A DNA stretch of 64,000 bases, taken from Kaistia algarum (lineage in GTDB: Bacteria; Pseudomonadota; Alphaproteobacteria; Rhizobiales; Kaistiaceae). The notes under the pieces are model-generated. The model did no database searches and was not told where the DNA came from. It saw only the letters and a list, made by a program, of their open reading frames with translations. Location of the stretch: the NCBI RefSeq assembly GCF_026343945.1, contig NZ_JAPKNJ010000002.1, positions 186,001 to 250,000 of the forward strand, read 5' to 3'. Below are positions 46,252 to 54,565 of the stretch, piece by piece (positions within the stretch are counted from its first letter, which is position 1; the number at the start of each line of letters is the position of its first letter). The translations under genes were made by a program, and so were the position numbers.

Positions 46252-47355
46252 CTACTTGGCGACGTCGGCGCCGACGACTTCGCTCCACTGCTTGGCGATC
46301 ACTTCCTTCGCGGCGCCCTGCTGCTCGAGCGTCGGGAAGATCGCCGGAGCATAGGATTCCGGCGCCGGCAGCTTGGCCAGCAGATCGGCCGGGATCTTGC
46401 CTTCCTTGGCGAGCGCGTTGAAGCGGATCGGGTGGCAATAGCCCTTCAGCCAACCGAGCTGGCCTTCGTCGGAATAGAGATACTCCATCCAGAGCTTGGC
46501 GGCGTTCGGATGCGGCGCGAAGGCGCTGATCGCCTGGACATAGACGCCGGCGACGACGCCCGTCTTCGGGATGATGACATCGGCCGGCGGATTGCCGGCG
46601 AGAACGTCACGCCACGACAGGGCATTGTAGTCCCAGGCGATGATGATCGGGGTCGAGCCCTGCGCCAGCGAGGCCGACTTGCCGGTCACGGGCACGAAAT
46701 TGCCCTTCTTGTTTAGCTCGGCGAAGAACTTCAGGCCCTCTTCGCCCGCCTTGGCGATGTCGCCCTTCGAGGCCGAGAGACCGGCGGCGAACACGCCCTG
46801 GATCGCCTGGTTGGCCGTCTGCGGGGCGCCCGCGAGCGCGACCGAGTTGGCATATTCCGGCGAGAGCAGGTCGGCCCAGTCGGTCGGGACCGTCTTGACG
46901 AGGTCCTTGTTCACCAGGAACGACATGACGCCGTAATAGTCGCCATACCAGTAGCCGTCGGCGTCCTTGGCGCTGTCGGGGATCGTGTCCCAAGTCGCGA
47001 CCTTGTAGGGCTGGATCAGGCCGTCTGTCTTGGCGGTCGGGCCGAAGGAAAGGCCGACGTCGATGACGTCCGGCGCCTGCGGGCCGGTATTGCCCTTGTT
47101 GGCCTTGATCGCCTCAATCTCGTCGGCCGAGCCGGCGTCGGGATTGAGCTCGTTGACCTCGAGGCCGTACTTCGCCTTGAAGCCGGCGATGACGTCGCCA
47201 TAGCCGCACCAGTCATGCGGAAGAGCGATGGTCGTGAGCGTGCCTTCCTTCTTGGCCGCGGCGACGAGGTCGTCCATGCTGTCAGCAAGCACCAGGCTCG
47301 TCGACGCACCGATTGCAAGTACCGATACCGACAAACGCATCCAGTTCTTCATCAT
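46252..47355 (-). CDS. ABC transporter substrate-binding protein (family 1, polyamine/iron-like)
   Basis: 367 residues from the ATG at 47355, with GGGAG upstream. A signal peptide ends near SLVLA, and the mature protein starts DSMDDLVAAAKKEGTLTTIA. The fold is a type-II periplasmic binding protein; a tyrosine- and tryptophan-rich segment (KDADGYWYGDYYGVMSF) and IIIAWDYNALSW line the expected ligand cleft. No four-tyrosine iron site is evident. The ligand may be a small organic cation, sugar phosphate or phosphonate; I cannot choose. It is the first gene of a four-gene importer operon. Confidence 0.9.
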   Translation of the reverse strand: MMKNWMRLSVSVLAIGASTSLVLADSMDDLVAAAKKEGTLTTIALPHDWCGYGDVIAGFKAKYGLEVNELNPDAGSADEIEAIKANKGNTGPQAPDVIDVGLSFGPTAKTDGLIQPYKVATWDTIPDSAKDADGYWYGDYYGVMSFLVNKDLVKTVPTDWADLLSPEYANSVALAGAPQTANQAIQGVFAAGLSASKGDIAKAGEEGLKFFAELNKKGNFVPVTGKSASLAQGSTPIIIAWDYNALSWRDVLAGNPPADVIIPKTGVVAGVYVQAISAFAPHPNAAKLWMEYLYSDEGQLGWLKGYCHPIRFNALAKEGKIPADLLAKLPAPESYAPAIFPTLEQQGAAKEVIAKQWSEVVGADVAK

Positions 47356-47524
47356 TCTTCTTTCTCCCATCGGCGATTTCCGCCCGACGCATCCCGGCCG
47401 CAACTTCCGGCCCCCGACGATGATAAGCCGTCTACCCGACACTATCATCGCTCTTTGAAGTTTGGATGTCATTCAGAACCCGCACGGCTGCGCGCGTTCT
47501 GGGAGGATGCCCGCTCGACAAGGT

Positions 47525-47553
47525 TGACGGCATGGTCGCTCTGGGCTAGTAGA
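47525..47553 (+). promoter_or_regulatory. Possible tRNA-Gln promoter
   Basis: TTGACG (47525-47530) and TAGTAG (47548-47553) are 17 bases apart, about 65 bases before the tRNA. The -35 is good and the -10 is poor. Confidence 0.35.
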
Positions 47554-47619
47554 ACGCCCGCCGAACCGAAGCGCAAATGCCAGCCGCCCAGCGACTCGCG
47601 CCGTTGCCGCTTCCCGGTT

Positions 47620-47693
47620 TGGGGAATAGTTTAATGGTAGAACAGCGGACTCTGACTCCGCTAGTCTTGGTTCGAATCCAGGTTCCCCAGCCA
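47620..47693 (+). tRNA. tRNA-Gln (anticodon CTG)
   Basis: A complete cloverleaf of 74 bases with encoded CCA. The acceptor stem TGGGGAA pairs with TTCCCCA, the D-loop contains TAATGGTAGA, the anticodon arm is GCGGA-CTCTGAC-TCCGC giving anticodon CTG (glutamine, codon CAG), and the T-arm holds TTCGAAT. The gene directly borders the accessory region to its right, a common integration point for islands. Confidence 0.96.
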
Positions 47694-47757
47694 CTTTCGT
47701 AAAAGTCAATAAAAGCAATGACTTAGACGAAAATCGACCATCAAAAACGGGTCTAAT

Positions 47758-47783
47758 GTGTAACACCTTTGTGGGTGTTACAC
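47758..47783. terminator. Strong hairpin 65 bases downstream of tRNA-Gln
   Basis: A perfect 10-bp stem GTGTAACACC / GGTGTTACAC with a TTTGTG loop, followed by seven G residues. It may end the tRNA transcript or the leftward HEPN gene, or be what remains of an integration module. Confidence 0.5.
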
Positions 47784-47869
47784 GGGGGGGCCGAGTGACC
47801 TTGATTCGATAGATCTGGATCTCGTCGTCACACCTTGCCGTCACAGTCGGGCGCCACACTCTTTATCGA

Positions 47870-48790
47870 CTAGCCGAATAGAAGCTCCTCAAGCTCGTTC
47901 TTCGTCGGGATCTTGCCATCACCGATGATCTTTATCAGCACCGACCTCAGTAGCTCGAATGTTTGAAGCAGGTCGTCACCGGCGTGGCTTGGCTTGCCGT
48001 GAGCGGCGGCAGAGCGCTTGTCATAAAGATTGACGATACGCCGTTGCTCCGCCAGCCGAGTTGGCCCTCGAGGCTTGGTGTACGCAGCTATTAGCGACGA
48101 AACGCGGAACCTTAGTTCAGATGTTGATGGGGAGAAGATCGCTTCCAGGGCTCCCCAAAGTGAAATCAACGCCAGCGCCGAATTTTCTACGAACTGACCG
48201 GTATCCAGGGCACCAGCAGCTAGCCTGAATTCGGAGCTAGTCGTCATTAGGTGAAAGGTAGGTTCGAAGTGGGTGACGACCCATGGCAAGCTATTCAATA
48301 TCCTGCTCGAGTCGATCGCGGCCAACGGGAACGACTTCTGTCGATGTTCAACCGGTATGATGTGGGCTACGGCGTCCGCCGCATCGCGAATCGTCGCAAA
48401 GGGCATATTGGAAATCGCAGGTAGCGTGATTGACGGATCTGACCACAGTCGAAGCAAGAACAGGATTGTCGTTGCTATCGTCTGTCGCTCCTCTGCCGTC
48501 TCGCCGGCTGCCGGCGGGATAGTGACCTGGGTGATGATATCCTGCCCGAAACCACCTCGAGCCTGTTTCCAAGGAGCAGGGTGGTGACGGCCGGGTCCCA
48601 CCGGAGTAAATGCCATCGTCATCGGGCTCATGAGGTGCGCGTAGGTCGCTTCCATGACAATTCCACGACTAAAATAGACTTTTTCCCCGGCAAGGAGCGG
48701 ACCACTTAGTCCCAGATAGATTCCGTTTGAAAAATCGTCTTTCATGACAGCCCGACAAAGCTGATAAGTGCCGCTGCATCGCAGGTACAC
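47870..48790 (-). CDS. HEPN-like (ApeA/Apea-type) protein, possible defence RNase
   Basis: 306 residues when read from the GTG at 48790; the ATG at 48745 (16th codon) is a good alternative and neither has a clear ribosome site. The N-terminal 180 residues are unrecognised. The C-terminal part (about 195-295) is helical and contains NSALALISLWGALEAIFSPS, LRFRVSSLIAAY and then VNLYDKRSAAAHGK, which is the style of Apea/HEPN-like domains. It includes an RX4H motif (R259, H264), the active site of HEPN ribonucleases. HEPN proteins of this type act in abortive phage defence by cutting RNA; catalytic activity here is inferred. It lies beside a tRNA in an accessory region. Confidence 0.65.
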   Translation of the reverse strand: MYLRCSGTYQLCRAVMKDDFSNGIYLGLSGPLLAGEKVYFSRGIVMEATYAHLMSPMTMAFTPVGPGRHHPAPWKQARGGFGQDIITQVTIPPAAGETAEERQTIATTILFLLRLWSDPSITLPAISNMPFATIRDAADAVAHIIPVEHRQKSFPLAAIDSSRILNSLPWVVTHFEPTFHLMTTSSEFRLAAGALDTGQFVENSALALISLWGALEAIFSPSTSELRFRVSSLIAAYTKPRGPTRLAEQRRIVNLYDKRSAAAHGKPSHAGDDLLQTFELLRSVLIKIIGDGKIPTKNELEELLFG

Positions 48791-48934
48791 AATGAAACTG
48801 TAATTGTAGGTCGATATCCACTATAGCGTTGATTACGAAAATCGCCAATCGAACCGCAAGCCGACGATTGCAACGCAGCGTCCTTTTATGAATTGTGTAA
48901 TTCTGCGCCTTCCAACGAGTGACAGGAGATAAAG

Positions 48935-49468
48935 ATGAAGCTGCCGGTCCTACTCGCGGTCGCTATCTCTATTGGTGTGTTCATTTCTCCCGTTTTGGCC
49001 GCAGAGGATCTCTATGACGTATCGGGAAAATTCGCGGGCAAGTACTTTTGTATAGCATCTGCCGCCGGTGGCGTCATTTATAGCGACGTCGAAAAAGAAT
49101 GGCGCGCCACCTCGTTTCGTGTAGACGAGAATAAATTCGTCATAAATATAAAAAAAGAGCGAGTGGTGAAGGCCGGAGATGGATTCTTATCTGGCGATGC
49201 GATGTCGTATGCAGTCACCATATCCGATTTTGTCATTAATACCCCGCAATATTGCACGACTCGGTCGAATTATGTCGATGGAAGTGTTATGAGCTTGTCC
49301 ATGTGGAAGGGGGGTGCGTTTAGATGCTCGGCTGCTCTCAAAGACTACACAATTAATCTTGCCACTGGTCGGTATCTTGCGGCTTATCTCGTGGGGTATG
49401 TGAGCGGAGTGGACAACAACGAGGATACACCCAGCCTAACGATTGGCAGGTGCACGAAGATCGAATAG
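48935..49468 (+). CDS. Secreted hypothetical protein
   Basis: 177 residues with a clear Sec signal peptide (MKLPVLLAVAISIGVFISPV, cleavage after VLA). AGGAG is nine bases before the ATG. The mature protein has four cysteines (YFC, QYC, FRC, GRC), which could form two disulfides in the periplasm, and a small beta-rich body. I recognise no family. The codons use many more A- and T-ending forms (for example ATA AAT ATA AAA AAA) than the surrounding genes, a sign of recent transfer. Confidence 0.75.
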   Translation: MKLPVLLAVAISIGVFISPVLAAEDLYDVSGKFAGKYFCIASAAGGVIYSDVEKEWRATSFRVDENKFVINIKKERVVKAGDGFLSGDAMSYAVTISDFVINTPQYCTTRSNYVDGSVMSLSMWKGGAFRCSAALKDYTINLATGRYLAAYLVGYVSGVDNNEDTPSLTIGRCTKIE

Positions 49469-49514
49469 GCCTTGCACACGCTCGCGAGATCATCAACCGA
49501 CGATGCATCTGAGC

Positions 49515-49853
49515 TCAAGTCGGCCAGGTCCGTGGCGGCGCGGTGGGCGATGTCCTGTGTGATCTAATCTCCACTGAAGTCGAGGCCTCATATGAACCAA
49601 GAGCGCCACGGTCGGAGCTGGGCGCCCTCTGATAGTTGCGATGGGGTCGAGGCTGGGCCAGCCACTCCACTTCATTGTTGCCCGGCACCTGCGTCCAGCG
49701 AAGAAACGTCTCGACGAAGCTGCGGAGAGCGGGATCATGCGCGCCGAGCTTTTGAAGCTGATCACGCTGTTCGGCGAAGTTGATTGCTCCCATGCGGTAA
49801 CGCTCGAGAATTTCGGCGACAGCCTGCGGCGAGGCGTTAGCGGGGTAGGTCAT
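49515..49853 (-). CDS. Possible small hypothetical protein
   Basis: 112 residues from an ATG at 49853, with AAGGA nine bases upstream, which favours a real start. The first 70 residues (beginning MTYPANASPQAVAEILERYR) look protein-like and helical; the last 40 are rich in proline, serine and arginine and may result from a frameshift. No family is recognised. Confidence 0.35.
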   Translation of the reverse strand: MTYPANASPQAVAEILERYRMGAINFAEQRDQLQKLGAHDPALRSFVETFLRWTQVPGNNEVEWLAQPRPHRNYQRAPSSDRGALGSYEASTSVEIRSHRTSPTAPPRTWPT

Positions 49854-50184
49854 AGATCTTCATCCTTAGTACGGGAGGTCGTGCAGGCCTGCTATAGCGG
49901 CGGCTCGACGGCACGCAGTCGAAAGTCAAAAGATTCTCAGGTCGCCGCAGAGAGTCACTGGCGGCCTTCGTCATCGTCGTCGGCTGATGGGTTCGTCCGA
50001 CCCATCGTTCGGGCGCTGCGGTCCCATTCCGGTGATTTGCGGAGTCAGCCAGGCAGTAGACGGGCCGCACGTTCGCCGAGGCGAGCGTGTCAACGATCTG
50101 TTGCCGGTCTATCGGGCCGGATAAGCCCTGAAGATCCTCGACGAGCCGGGAGTAGGTCGCATCGGGAAGAAAGGTGTCACGCAT
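49837..50184 (-). CDS. Possible hypothetical protein or fragment
   Basis: 115 residues if started at the ATG at 50184 (MRDTFLPDATYSRLVEDLQG); the frame is open to 50319. The front part, with VEDLQGLSGPIDRQQIVDTL, could be a genuine helical segment, whereas the end is arginine- and proline-rich and overlaps the next minus-strand frame by 17 bases. I do not recognise it. Confidence 0.25.
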   Translation of the reverse strand: MRDTFLPDATYSRLVEDLQGLSGPIDRQQIVDTLASANVRPVYCLADSANHRNGTAAPERWVGRTHQPTTMTKAASDSLRRPENLLTFDCVPSSRRYSRPARPPVLRMKIYDLPR

Positions 50185-50278
50185 CGGTGACTCTGTGTTG
50201 AGAGCGAGGCAGAGAGTCGCACGGCGCAATTCGCTAGGAGCGCAGCGTTTCTTCTCTTTGTTGCCCGGAGGGCTTCCC

Positions 50279-50340
50279 CATCGCCGGAGGTGTTCATTCT
50301 GAAGGCTGGAGATCCTCATCGCCGGAAGGGTTCCCTTCTG
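50279..50340. repeat. Imperfect tandem repeat near the helicase truncation point
   Basis: Two copies of a unit beginning CATCGCCGGA and ending TTCTG (50279-50301 and 50317-50340), 38 bases apart. The flanks carry further CCGGAGGG-like words. It lies about 85 bases before the truncated helicase frame and may have helped the deletion. Confidence 0.4.
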
Positions 50341-50425
50341 CGGACAGAAGATGCTTCACCGATAGCGGAGCCGAAGGCGACGCTCCGCAGGCGCCGCAGG
50401 CGCCGAGGATCTTTCATTCTTCCTA

Positions 50426-53400
50426 ATGCGCGGAGCGCGGGGGCGAGCCGCAGGCGAGTATCCGAATGGCCTGACGCCCTATCTTGCGCTTGGAACGGCG
50501 CTCCAAGGGGCGGAGGCGCATGCTCCGGCGCTCGCTTGGGCATCGATCGATGCCCATGACGAGATGACTCGCCTGGAGCTCGAGGCGCTGGCTGAGGAGC
50601 TTGGACTCGTCTTCCGGTCGATCGAGAGCCGCCCGGTCTTCGCGCTCGTCGATCCTGGCGAATGGTCGTCGGCCTGGCAGGAACGGCTCCTTCAATCGGC
50701 CCGCGAATTGAAGCTCGGCGCGGATCGCCTTCGTACGTCTTTGATGGAATTCCAAGCCCGGCTTGGCCTCCCCTCGATGGACGATGCGTCGATCGAGGAG
50801 CTGGGACGACTCCGAGACGTTGCGACCGCGCTGCGGGCGAGTGCGGGTGCCGATCATACGATCCTGTTCGACCGCACTTTCACCCGTCTTCGTGAGGCGC
50901 TGTCGACGCTTGGGTCGGCGATCCAAGGCTATCGCGCCGCTGAGGCGAATCTCGCGGCGAACTTTCCAGCGGACGTCGTGGCGAGTCTTCCGCTCGAAGA
51001 GATTGACTACCAGTGGCGTCAGGCCGTCGCCTCCGCCTGGCCGAAGCGCTGGCTCGCCTGTCGCCGGGTCACGCGACTTCTTCAAGCCTATGCTGCGGGC
51101 GGCGCGACCGATCCTGCGCGGGATTTACCCCTGCTGCGCAGGATGCGGGAATGCCTCGCTACGGTCGAGGCGAGCGAATTCGCCGGAATGCCTGTGGAGT
51201 TTTCGGGCATCGATACCGATCTCGATGCGCTGGACGGCCGGCTCAGGGGTGCGTCGAATTTGCGGGAAAGCCTGCTGCGCCTCGGCGTCGGCAACGAGGC
51301 GTTGCAGTCCGTGGCGCGGGCGATCGCGCCGGCGCTCCGCTCCGGTAGCGAGGATGAGCCGGTTCGCCGGAGCGCGGACAGCTTCGCGTCGGCCTTTGTC
51401 GATTTCGAGGCGTCGAGGGCCGCCTTCGCAGAGGTCGCCGGTGTGGACCCGCTGGATTCCATTTCGACCAGCCTCCTGTTCGACACGTCGTTGCGGATGG
51501 GCGAATTGGTGGATGCTCGGCCATTGTTGCGTGACTGGTCGACGTGGTGTGCCGTCCGTCGCAGGGCGAAAGCAAAGGGCCTCTCCCCGCTCGTCGAGGA
51601 TCTGGAGTCCGGTGCGATCGCGCCCGAGGCGGTTCTTGAGGCCTTTCGTCTTGCCTATGCCCGCTGGTGGCTGCCACCCTTGCTCGATTCCGATCCCGTG
51701 CTGCGCGACTTCCGCCGCTTCCAACACGAGCACGCCATCGACGACTTCCGTAAGCTGGACGATCTCGTGCGGGCCGACGTCGCATCGCGCGTCGCCAGTT
51801 CGCTCGATCACGGCCTGCCGCCGGCGGCAGGCGTTGCGCCGAACTCCGAACTCGGTCGCCTCCGGCATCAGATGGAGTTGCAGCGTCCCAGCCGATCCAT
51901 CCGCGAATTGATCGCCGCCATGCCGGAGACATTTCCTCGGCTTGCCCCCTGCATGCTGATGTCGCCACTGTCCATTGCGCAGTATCTGCCGCCGGACCAG
52001 GCGCTGTTCGATGTCGTTATCTTCGACGAGGCGTCCCAGATCACGACTTGGGATGCCGTGGGAGCGATCGCACGGGCGCGGCAAACCGTGATCGTCGGCG
52101 ACCCGAAGCAACTGCCTCCGACCAATTTCTTCGGCCGCAACGATGATGACGGCGATGGCGACGGGGCAGGGGATGACGATGCTGTCCCCTTCTACGAGCG
52201 TGACCTGGAGAGCATCCTCGACGAAGCGAAGGCGGCCGGACTGCCGATGCGGGACCTGCGCTTTCACTATCGCAGCCGCAACGAATCTCTGATCGCGTTC
52301 TCTAACTGGCACTACTATCAAAACCGCCTGATCACCTTCCCGGCCCCCAATGTCGAGGATCGCGCCGTGCGCCTCCGGGCGGTGCGGGAGGGCATCTATG
52401 ATCGAGGCAAGAGCCGGACCAACCGGATCGAGGCGGAAGCCGTGGCGGCCGAGGCGAGCAATCGCATGCGCCGTTGGCTGAAGTTGCCCGAGGCGAAGCG
52501 CCCGACGCTGGGCATCATCACCTTCAACGCGCAGCAGCAATCGCTGATCCAGGACTTGCTCGACGAGGCGCGCCGCCGCGAGCCCGCGCTGGAATGGTTC
52601 TTCGCCGAGGATCGCGTCGAGCCGACGATCGTGAAGAACCTTGAAAACGTTCAGGGTGACGAGCGCGATCTGATCCTGTTCTCGATCACTTTCGCGGCCG
52701 ATGCGGCAGGGGTTCGGCGAATGGACTTCGGCGCCTTGAACCGGGATGGCGGGGAGCGGCGGCTCAACGTCGCCGTGACGCGTGCCCGCCAGGAACTCAT
52801 CGTCTTTTCCGGCTTCACCGCCGACCAGATCGACACGGAACGGAGCCGCGCGCTCGGCGCGAAGCATCTGAAGGCATTTCTCTATTATGCGGAACGGGGT
52901 GCGATTGCGCTCCCTGCGCAGGACCGTGGCTCGGTCGGCGGTCCGGAGTCCCCGTTCGAGGAGGCTGTCGCGGAAAGGCTCCGTCGGCTTGGTTGGGAGG
53001 TGATGCCTCAGGTCGGTATATCCGGCTTCCGCGTCGATCTCGGCGTCCGGCATCCCGAGCGAGCCGGCGCCTTCCTTGCCGGCGTCGAATGTGATGGCGC
53101 GACCTATCATAGCTCCGCCACGGCGCGTGACCGCGACAAGGTGCGCGAGCAGGTGCTTCTCGGCCTTGGCTGGAACATCCTTCGAGTCTGGTCGACCGAT
53201 TGGTGGTTCGATCCGGACAGCGCGATCGAACGCCTGCATGAAGCGCTTTGGGTCCTGCTCGAGGAGAGTCGCAATTCGGCCGAAGCTGAGAATTCGGGTG
53301 ACGAGTCCAGTCGCTGGGAAATGGGCGACGAGGTGGAGCCCGCCGCCGGTGGCGCGGAACCGGAGCTGGAATCCGAGCCCGCTCCCACCGTGCCGGAAGA

Positions 53401-54067
53401 TACCGAAGAGCCAGCCGATGACCGCGTCGTCAACCTCGACCATGCCGCCGAGCCCAATCTTCACAACGGCGCGATGCCGGCCGCTGGCGGAGAGGACGCG
53501 CCGGTTGATCTCCCTTCCATCGCTGGGGACCCTCCGCGCTATCGCATAACCAATCTTGCCGGCATACGCGCTGAGCCCGACCGCTTCTTCGATTTCACCT
53601 ACCGCGTCACGCTGCGTTCGATGGTCGATGCCGTGCTCACCTGCGAGGCGCCGATCAAGGAAGACATCCTGTTCCAACGCATCGCTCGCGCTCATGGCTG
53701 GCTGCGCGTCGGCGGGCGTATCCGCGAGCGCGTTGCGCAGCACTTGCGCGACGTCGACCGAAGCGAGGAAACGAGCGGGGTGTTCCTTTGGCGCAAGGGC
53801 ACCCTCGCCGAGCGAATCCCGTACCGCCAGCCTCTTGATGCGGGCTCCGGCCGTGCGATCGCCGACATTCCGCTCGCCGAACTGGCTGCTTTCGTCGCTG
53901 ACAATCTCGACATTGTCGACGAGCCCGATCCGGCGCTGGCTCTCGCGCGGCTCCTCGGCCTGGGGCGGCTCACCGCCCCGACGAGAGCCCGTCTCGACGA
54001 GGCACTGTCTCGCGGACGATATCGCGGGGCATTAGGATCCCAAGATCCTGCGGCGTTGGAGGCCTGA
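50426..54067 (+). CDS. Truncated DUF4011/DUF3320-class helicase-nuclease (C-terminal part)
   Basis: 1213 residues, whereas complete relatives have about 1900-2000. Present in order: a helical region (about 10-480), superfamily-1 helicase motif II (VVIFDEASQ, about 530), motif III (VGDPKQLPP, about 558), YRSRNESLI, motif V (NVQGDERDLILF), motif VI (LNVAVTRARQE, about 780), a PD-(D/E)XK/Vsr-like nuclease domain (SPFEEAVAERL at 843, RVDLGV at 869, VECDGATYH at 888), and the DUF3320 domain (about 1040-1112). The N-terminal DUF4011 and the Walker A P-loop are absent, so ATPase activity is not expected. The first 10 codons come from GC-rich repeat DNA. Complete relatives are suspected or shown to act in phage defence; here it is most likely a relic. 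Confidence 0.8.
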   Translation: MRGARGRAAGEYPNGLTPYLALGTALQGAEAHAPALAWASIDAHDEMTRLELEALAEELGLVFRSIESRPVFALVDPGEWSSAWQERLLQSARELKLGADRLRTSLMEFQARLGLPSMDDASIEELGRLRDVATALRASAGADHTILFDRTFTRLREALSTLGSAIQGYRAAEANLAANFPADVVASLPLEEIDYQWRQAVASAWPKRWLACRRVTRLLQAYAAGGATDPARDLPLLRRMRECLATVEASEFAGMPVEFSGIDTDLDALDGRLRGASNLRESLLRLGVGNEALQSVARAIAPALRSGSEDEPVRRSADSFASAFVDFEASRAAFAEVAGVDPLDSISTSLLFDTSLRMGELVDARPLLRDWSTWCAVRRRAKAKGLSPLVEDLESGAIAPEAVLEAFRLAYARWWLPPLLDSDPVLRDFRRFQHEHAIDDFRKLDDLVRADVASRVASSLDHGLPPAAGVAPNSELGRLRHQMELQRPSRSIRELIAAMPETFPRLAPCMLMSPLSIAQYLPPDQALFDVVIFDEASQITTWDAVGAIARARQTVIVGDPKQLPPTNFFGRNDDDGDGDGAGDDDAVPFYERDLESILDEAKAAGLPMRDLRFHYRSRNESLIAFSNWHYYQNRLITFPAPNVEDRAVRLRAVREGIYDRGKSRTNRIEAEAVAAEASNRMRRWLKLPEAKRPTLGIITFNAQQQSLIQDLLDEARRREPALEWFFAEDRVEPTIVKNLENVQGDERDLILFSITFAADAAGVRRMDFGALNRDGGERRLNVAVTRARQELIVFSGFTADQIDTERSRALGAKHLKAFLYYAERGAIALPAQDRGSVGGPESPFEEAVAERLRRLGWEVMPQVGISGFRVDLGVRHPERAGAFLAGVECDGATYHSSATARDRDKVREQVLLGLGWNILRVWSTDWWFDPDSAIERLHEALWVLLEESRNSAEAENSGDESSRWEMGDEVEPAAGGAEPELESEPAPTVPEDTEEPADDRVVNLDHAAEPNLHNGAMPAAGGEDAPVDLPSIAGDPPRYRITNLAGIRAEPDRFFDFTYRVTLRSMVDAVLTCEAPIKEDILFQRIARAHGWLRVGGRIRERVAQHLRDVDRSEETSGVFLWRKGTLAERIPYRQPLDAGSGRAIADIPLAELAAFVADNLDIVDEPDPALALARLLGLGRLTAPTRARLDEALSRGRYRGALGSQDPAALEA

Positions 54068-54565
54068 GAGGCCTAATTCTTCTGCGCGGACGGCTTCGCC
54101 GGCGTCATCGCACTATCGGCTGTCCGATGGAGCGAGCGCGGAACCGTGCGCCCCGCGGCACTTCTGTTCGTTCGACAGGCCCGTGGCGTAGGTCGTTGAG
54201 CGAGGCGCTCCTCTCCAGTGAGGGCAGGGACCGGACGGATATCGGCACAGAGCGTCTGGCAGGGGCCGTGGCGTGCGAGCCGCACCCGTCGGGGCCCGGC
54301 TGCGGCTACCGAGCGGGAACGCTTCAGACCCTCAAGCTCGGGTGGCGTTTACATATTTCAGTTGACCATTGACTTATGACGAAATTGACGTGATTTACAG
54401 AAGTCAGCGCGGCACGGAAATTGTCCGCGACGTCGGGGAGGACATCCGACGCAGTCTTCTAATCATCCTTGCCTATGGCGGCAGGCTTGGCGTCGCTCGC
54501 TCATGGGGCGCCTTCAGGCTTTAGGCTTGGGTGCATCGACGGAACGGGAATTTGCGGGAGAGATG
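54068..54565. other. Intergenic region upstream of the kinase operon
   Basis: A 498-base gap. The left half (54068-54300) is GC-rich with short overlapping frames on both strands that look like noise or island debris. From about 54345 the sequence becomes AT-rich and holds TTGAC-containing repeats that are probably the promoter/operator of the dihydroxyacetone-kinase operon. No tRNA-Gln-derived repeat is found here that could mark the right end of the island. Confidence 0.55.
54362..54389. promoter_or_regulatory. Candidate operator of the DhaK operon
   Basis: TTGACCATTGAC (54362-54373) followed by ATGACGAAATTGAC (54376-54389) gives three TTGAC words within 28 bases. The same 12-mer with one change occurs before the transporter operon at 59084-59095. 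The SorC-type regulator encoded at 56976 is the obvious candidate to bind both. Confidence 0.5.

Larger units (their letters stand above)
49469..50425. other. Decayed accessory region
   Basis: A 957-base stretch without a convincing intact gene. It holds two overlapping minus-strand frames (listed with low confidence), imperfect tandem repeats near 50279-50340, and a run of GC-rich palindromic words (GGCGCCGCAGGCGCCG) just before the truncated helicase frame. It looks like a deletion scar in which the 5' half of the helicase gene and perhaps other island genes were lost. No transposase is readable on either strand. Confidence 0.55.

Noticed and set aside
47473..47859. A 128-residue minus-strand frame across the tRNA-Gln gene
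   Set aside because: It contains the well-known GEPGFEPRL-type peptide that results from translating the antisense strand of a tRNA, so it is not a gene.
51125..53743. An 872-residue minus-strand frame opposite the helicase, and similar long antisense frames at 11088-13610, 31185-33674, 34869-37325 and 56610-59090
   Set aside because: They are mirror frames of strong genes in GC-rich DNA. Their products are rich in Arg, His, Asp and Gln and show no domain, while the opposite strand has clear conserved motifs.
54127..54372. An 81-residue plus-strand frame and an overlapping minus-strand frame ahead of the kinase operon
   Set aside because: Both are arginine- and proline-rich, lack a ribosome site and have no recognisable feature. 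They may be island debris.
47694..54500. Search for an integrase, transposase or a second tRNA-Gln 3' end
   Set aside because: I read both strands and found no recognisable recombinase frame and no repeat of the tRNA end, so no mobile element is called here.
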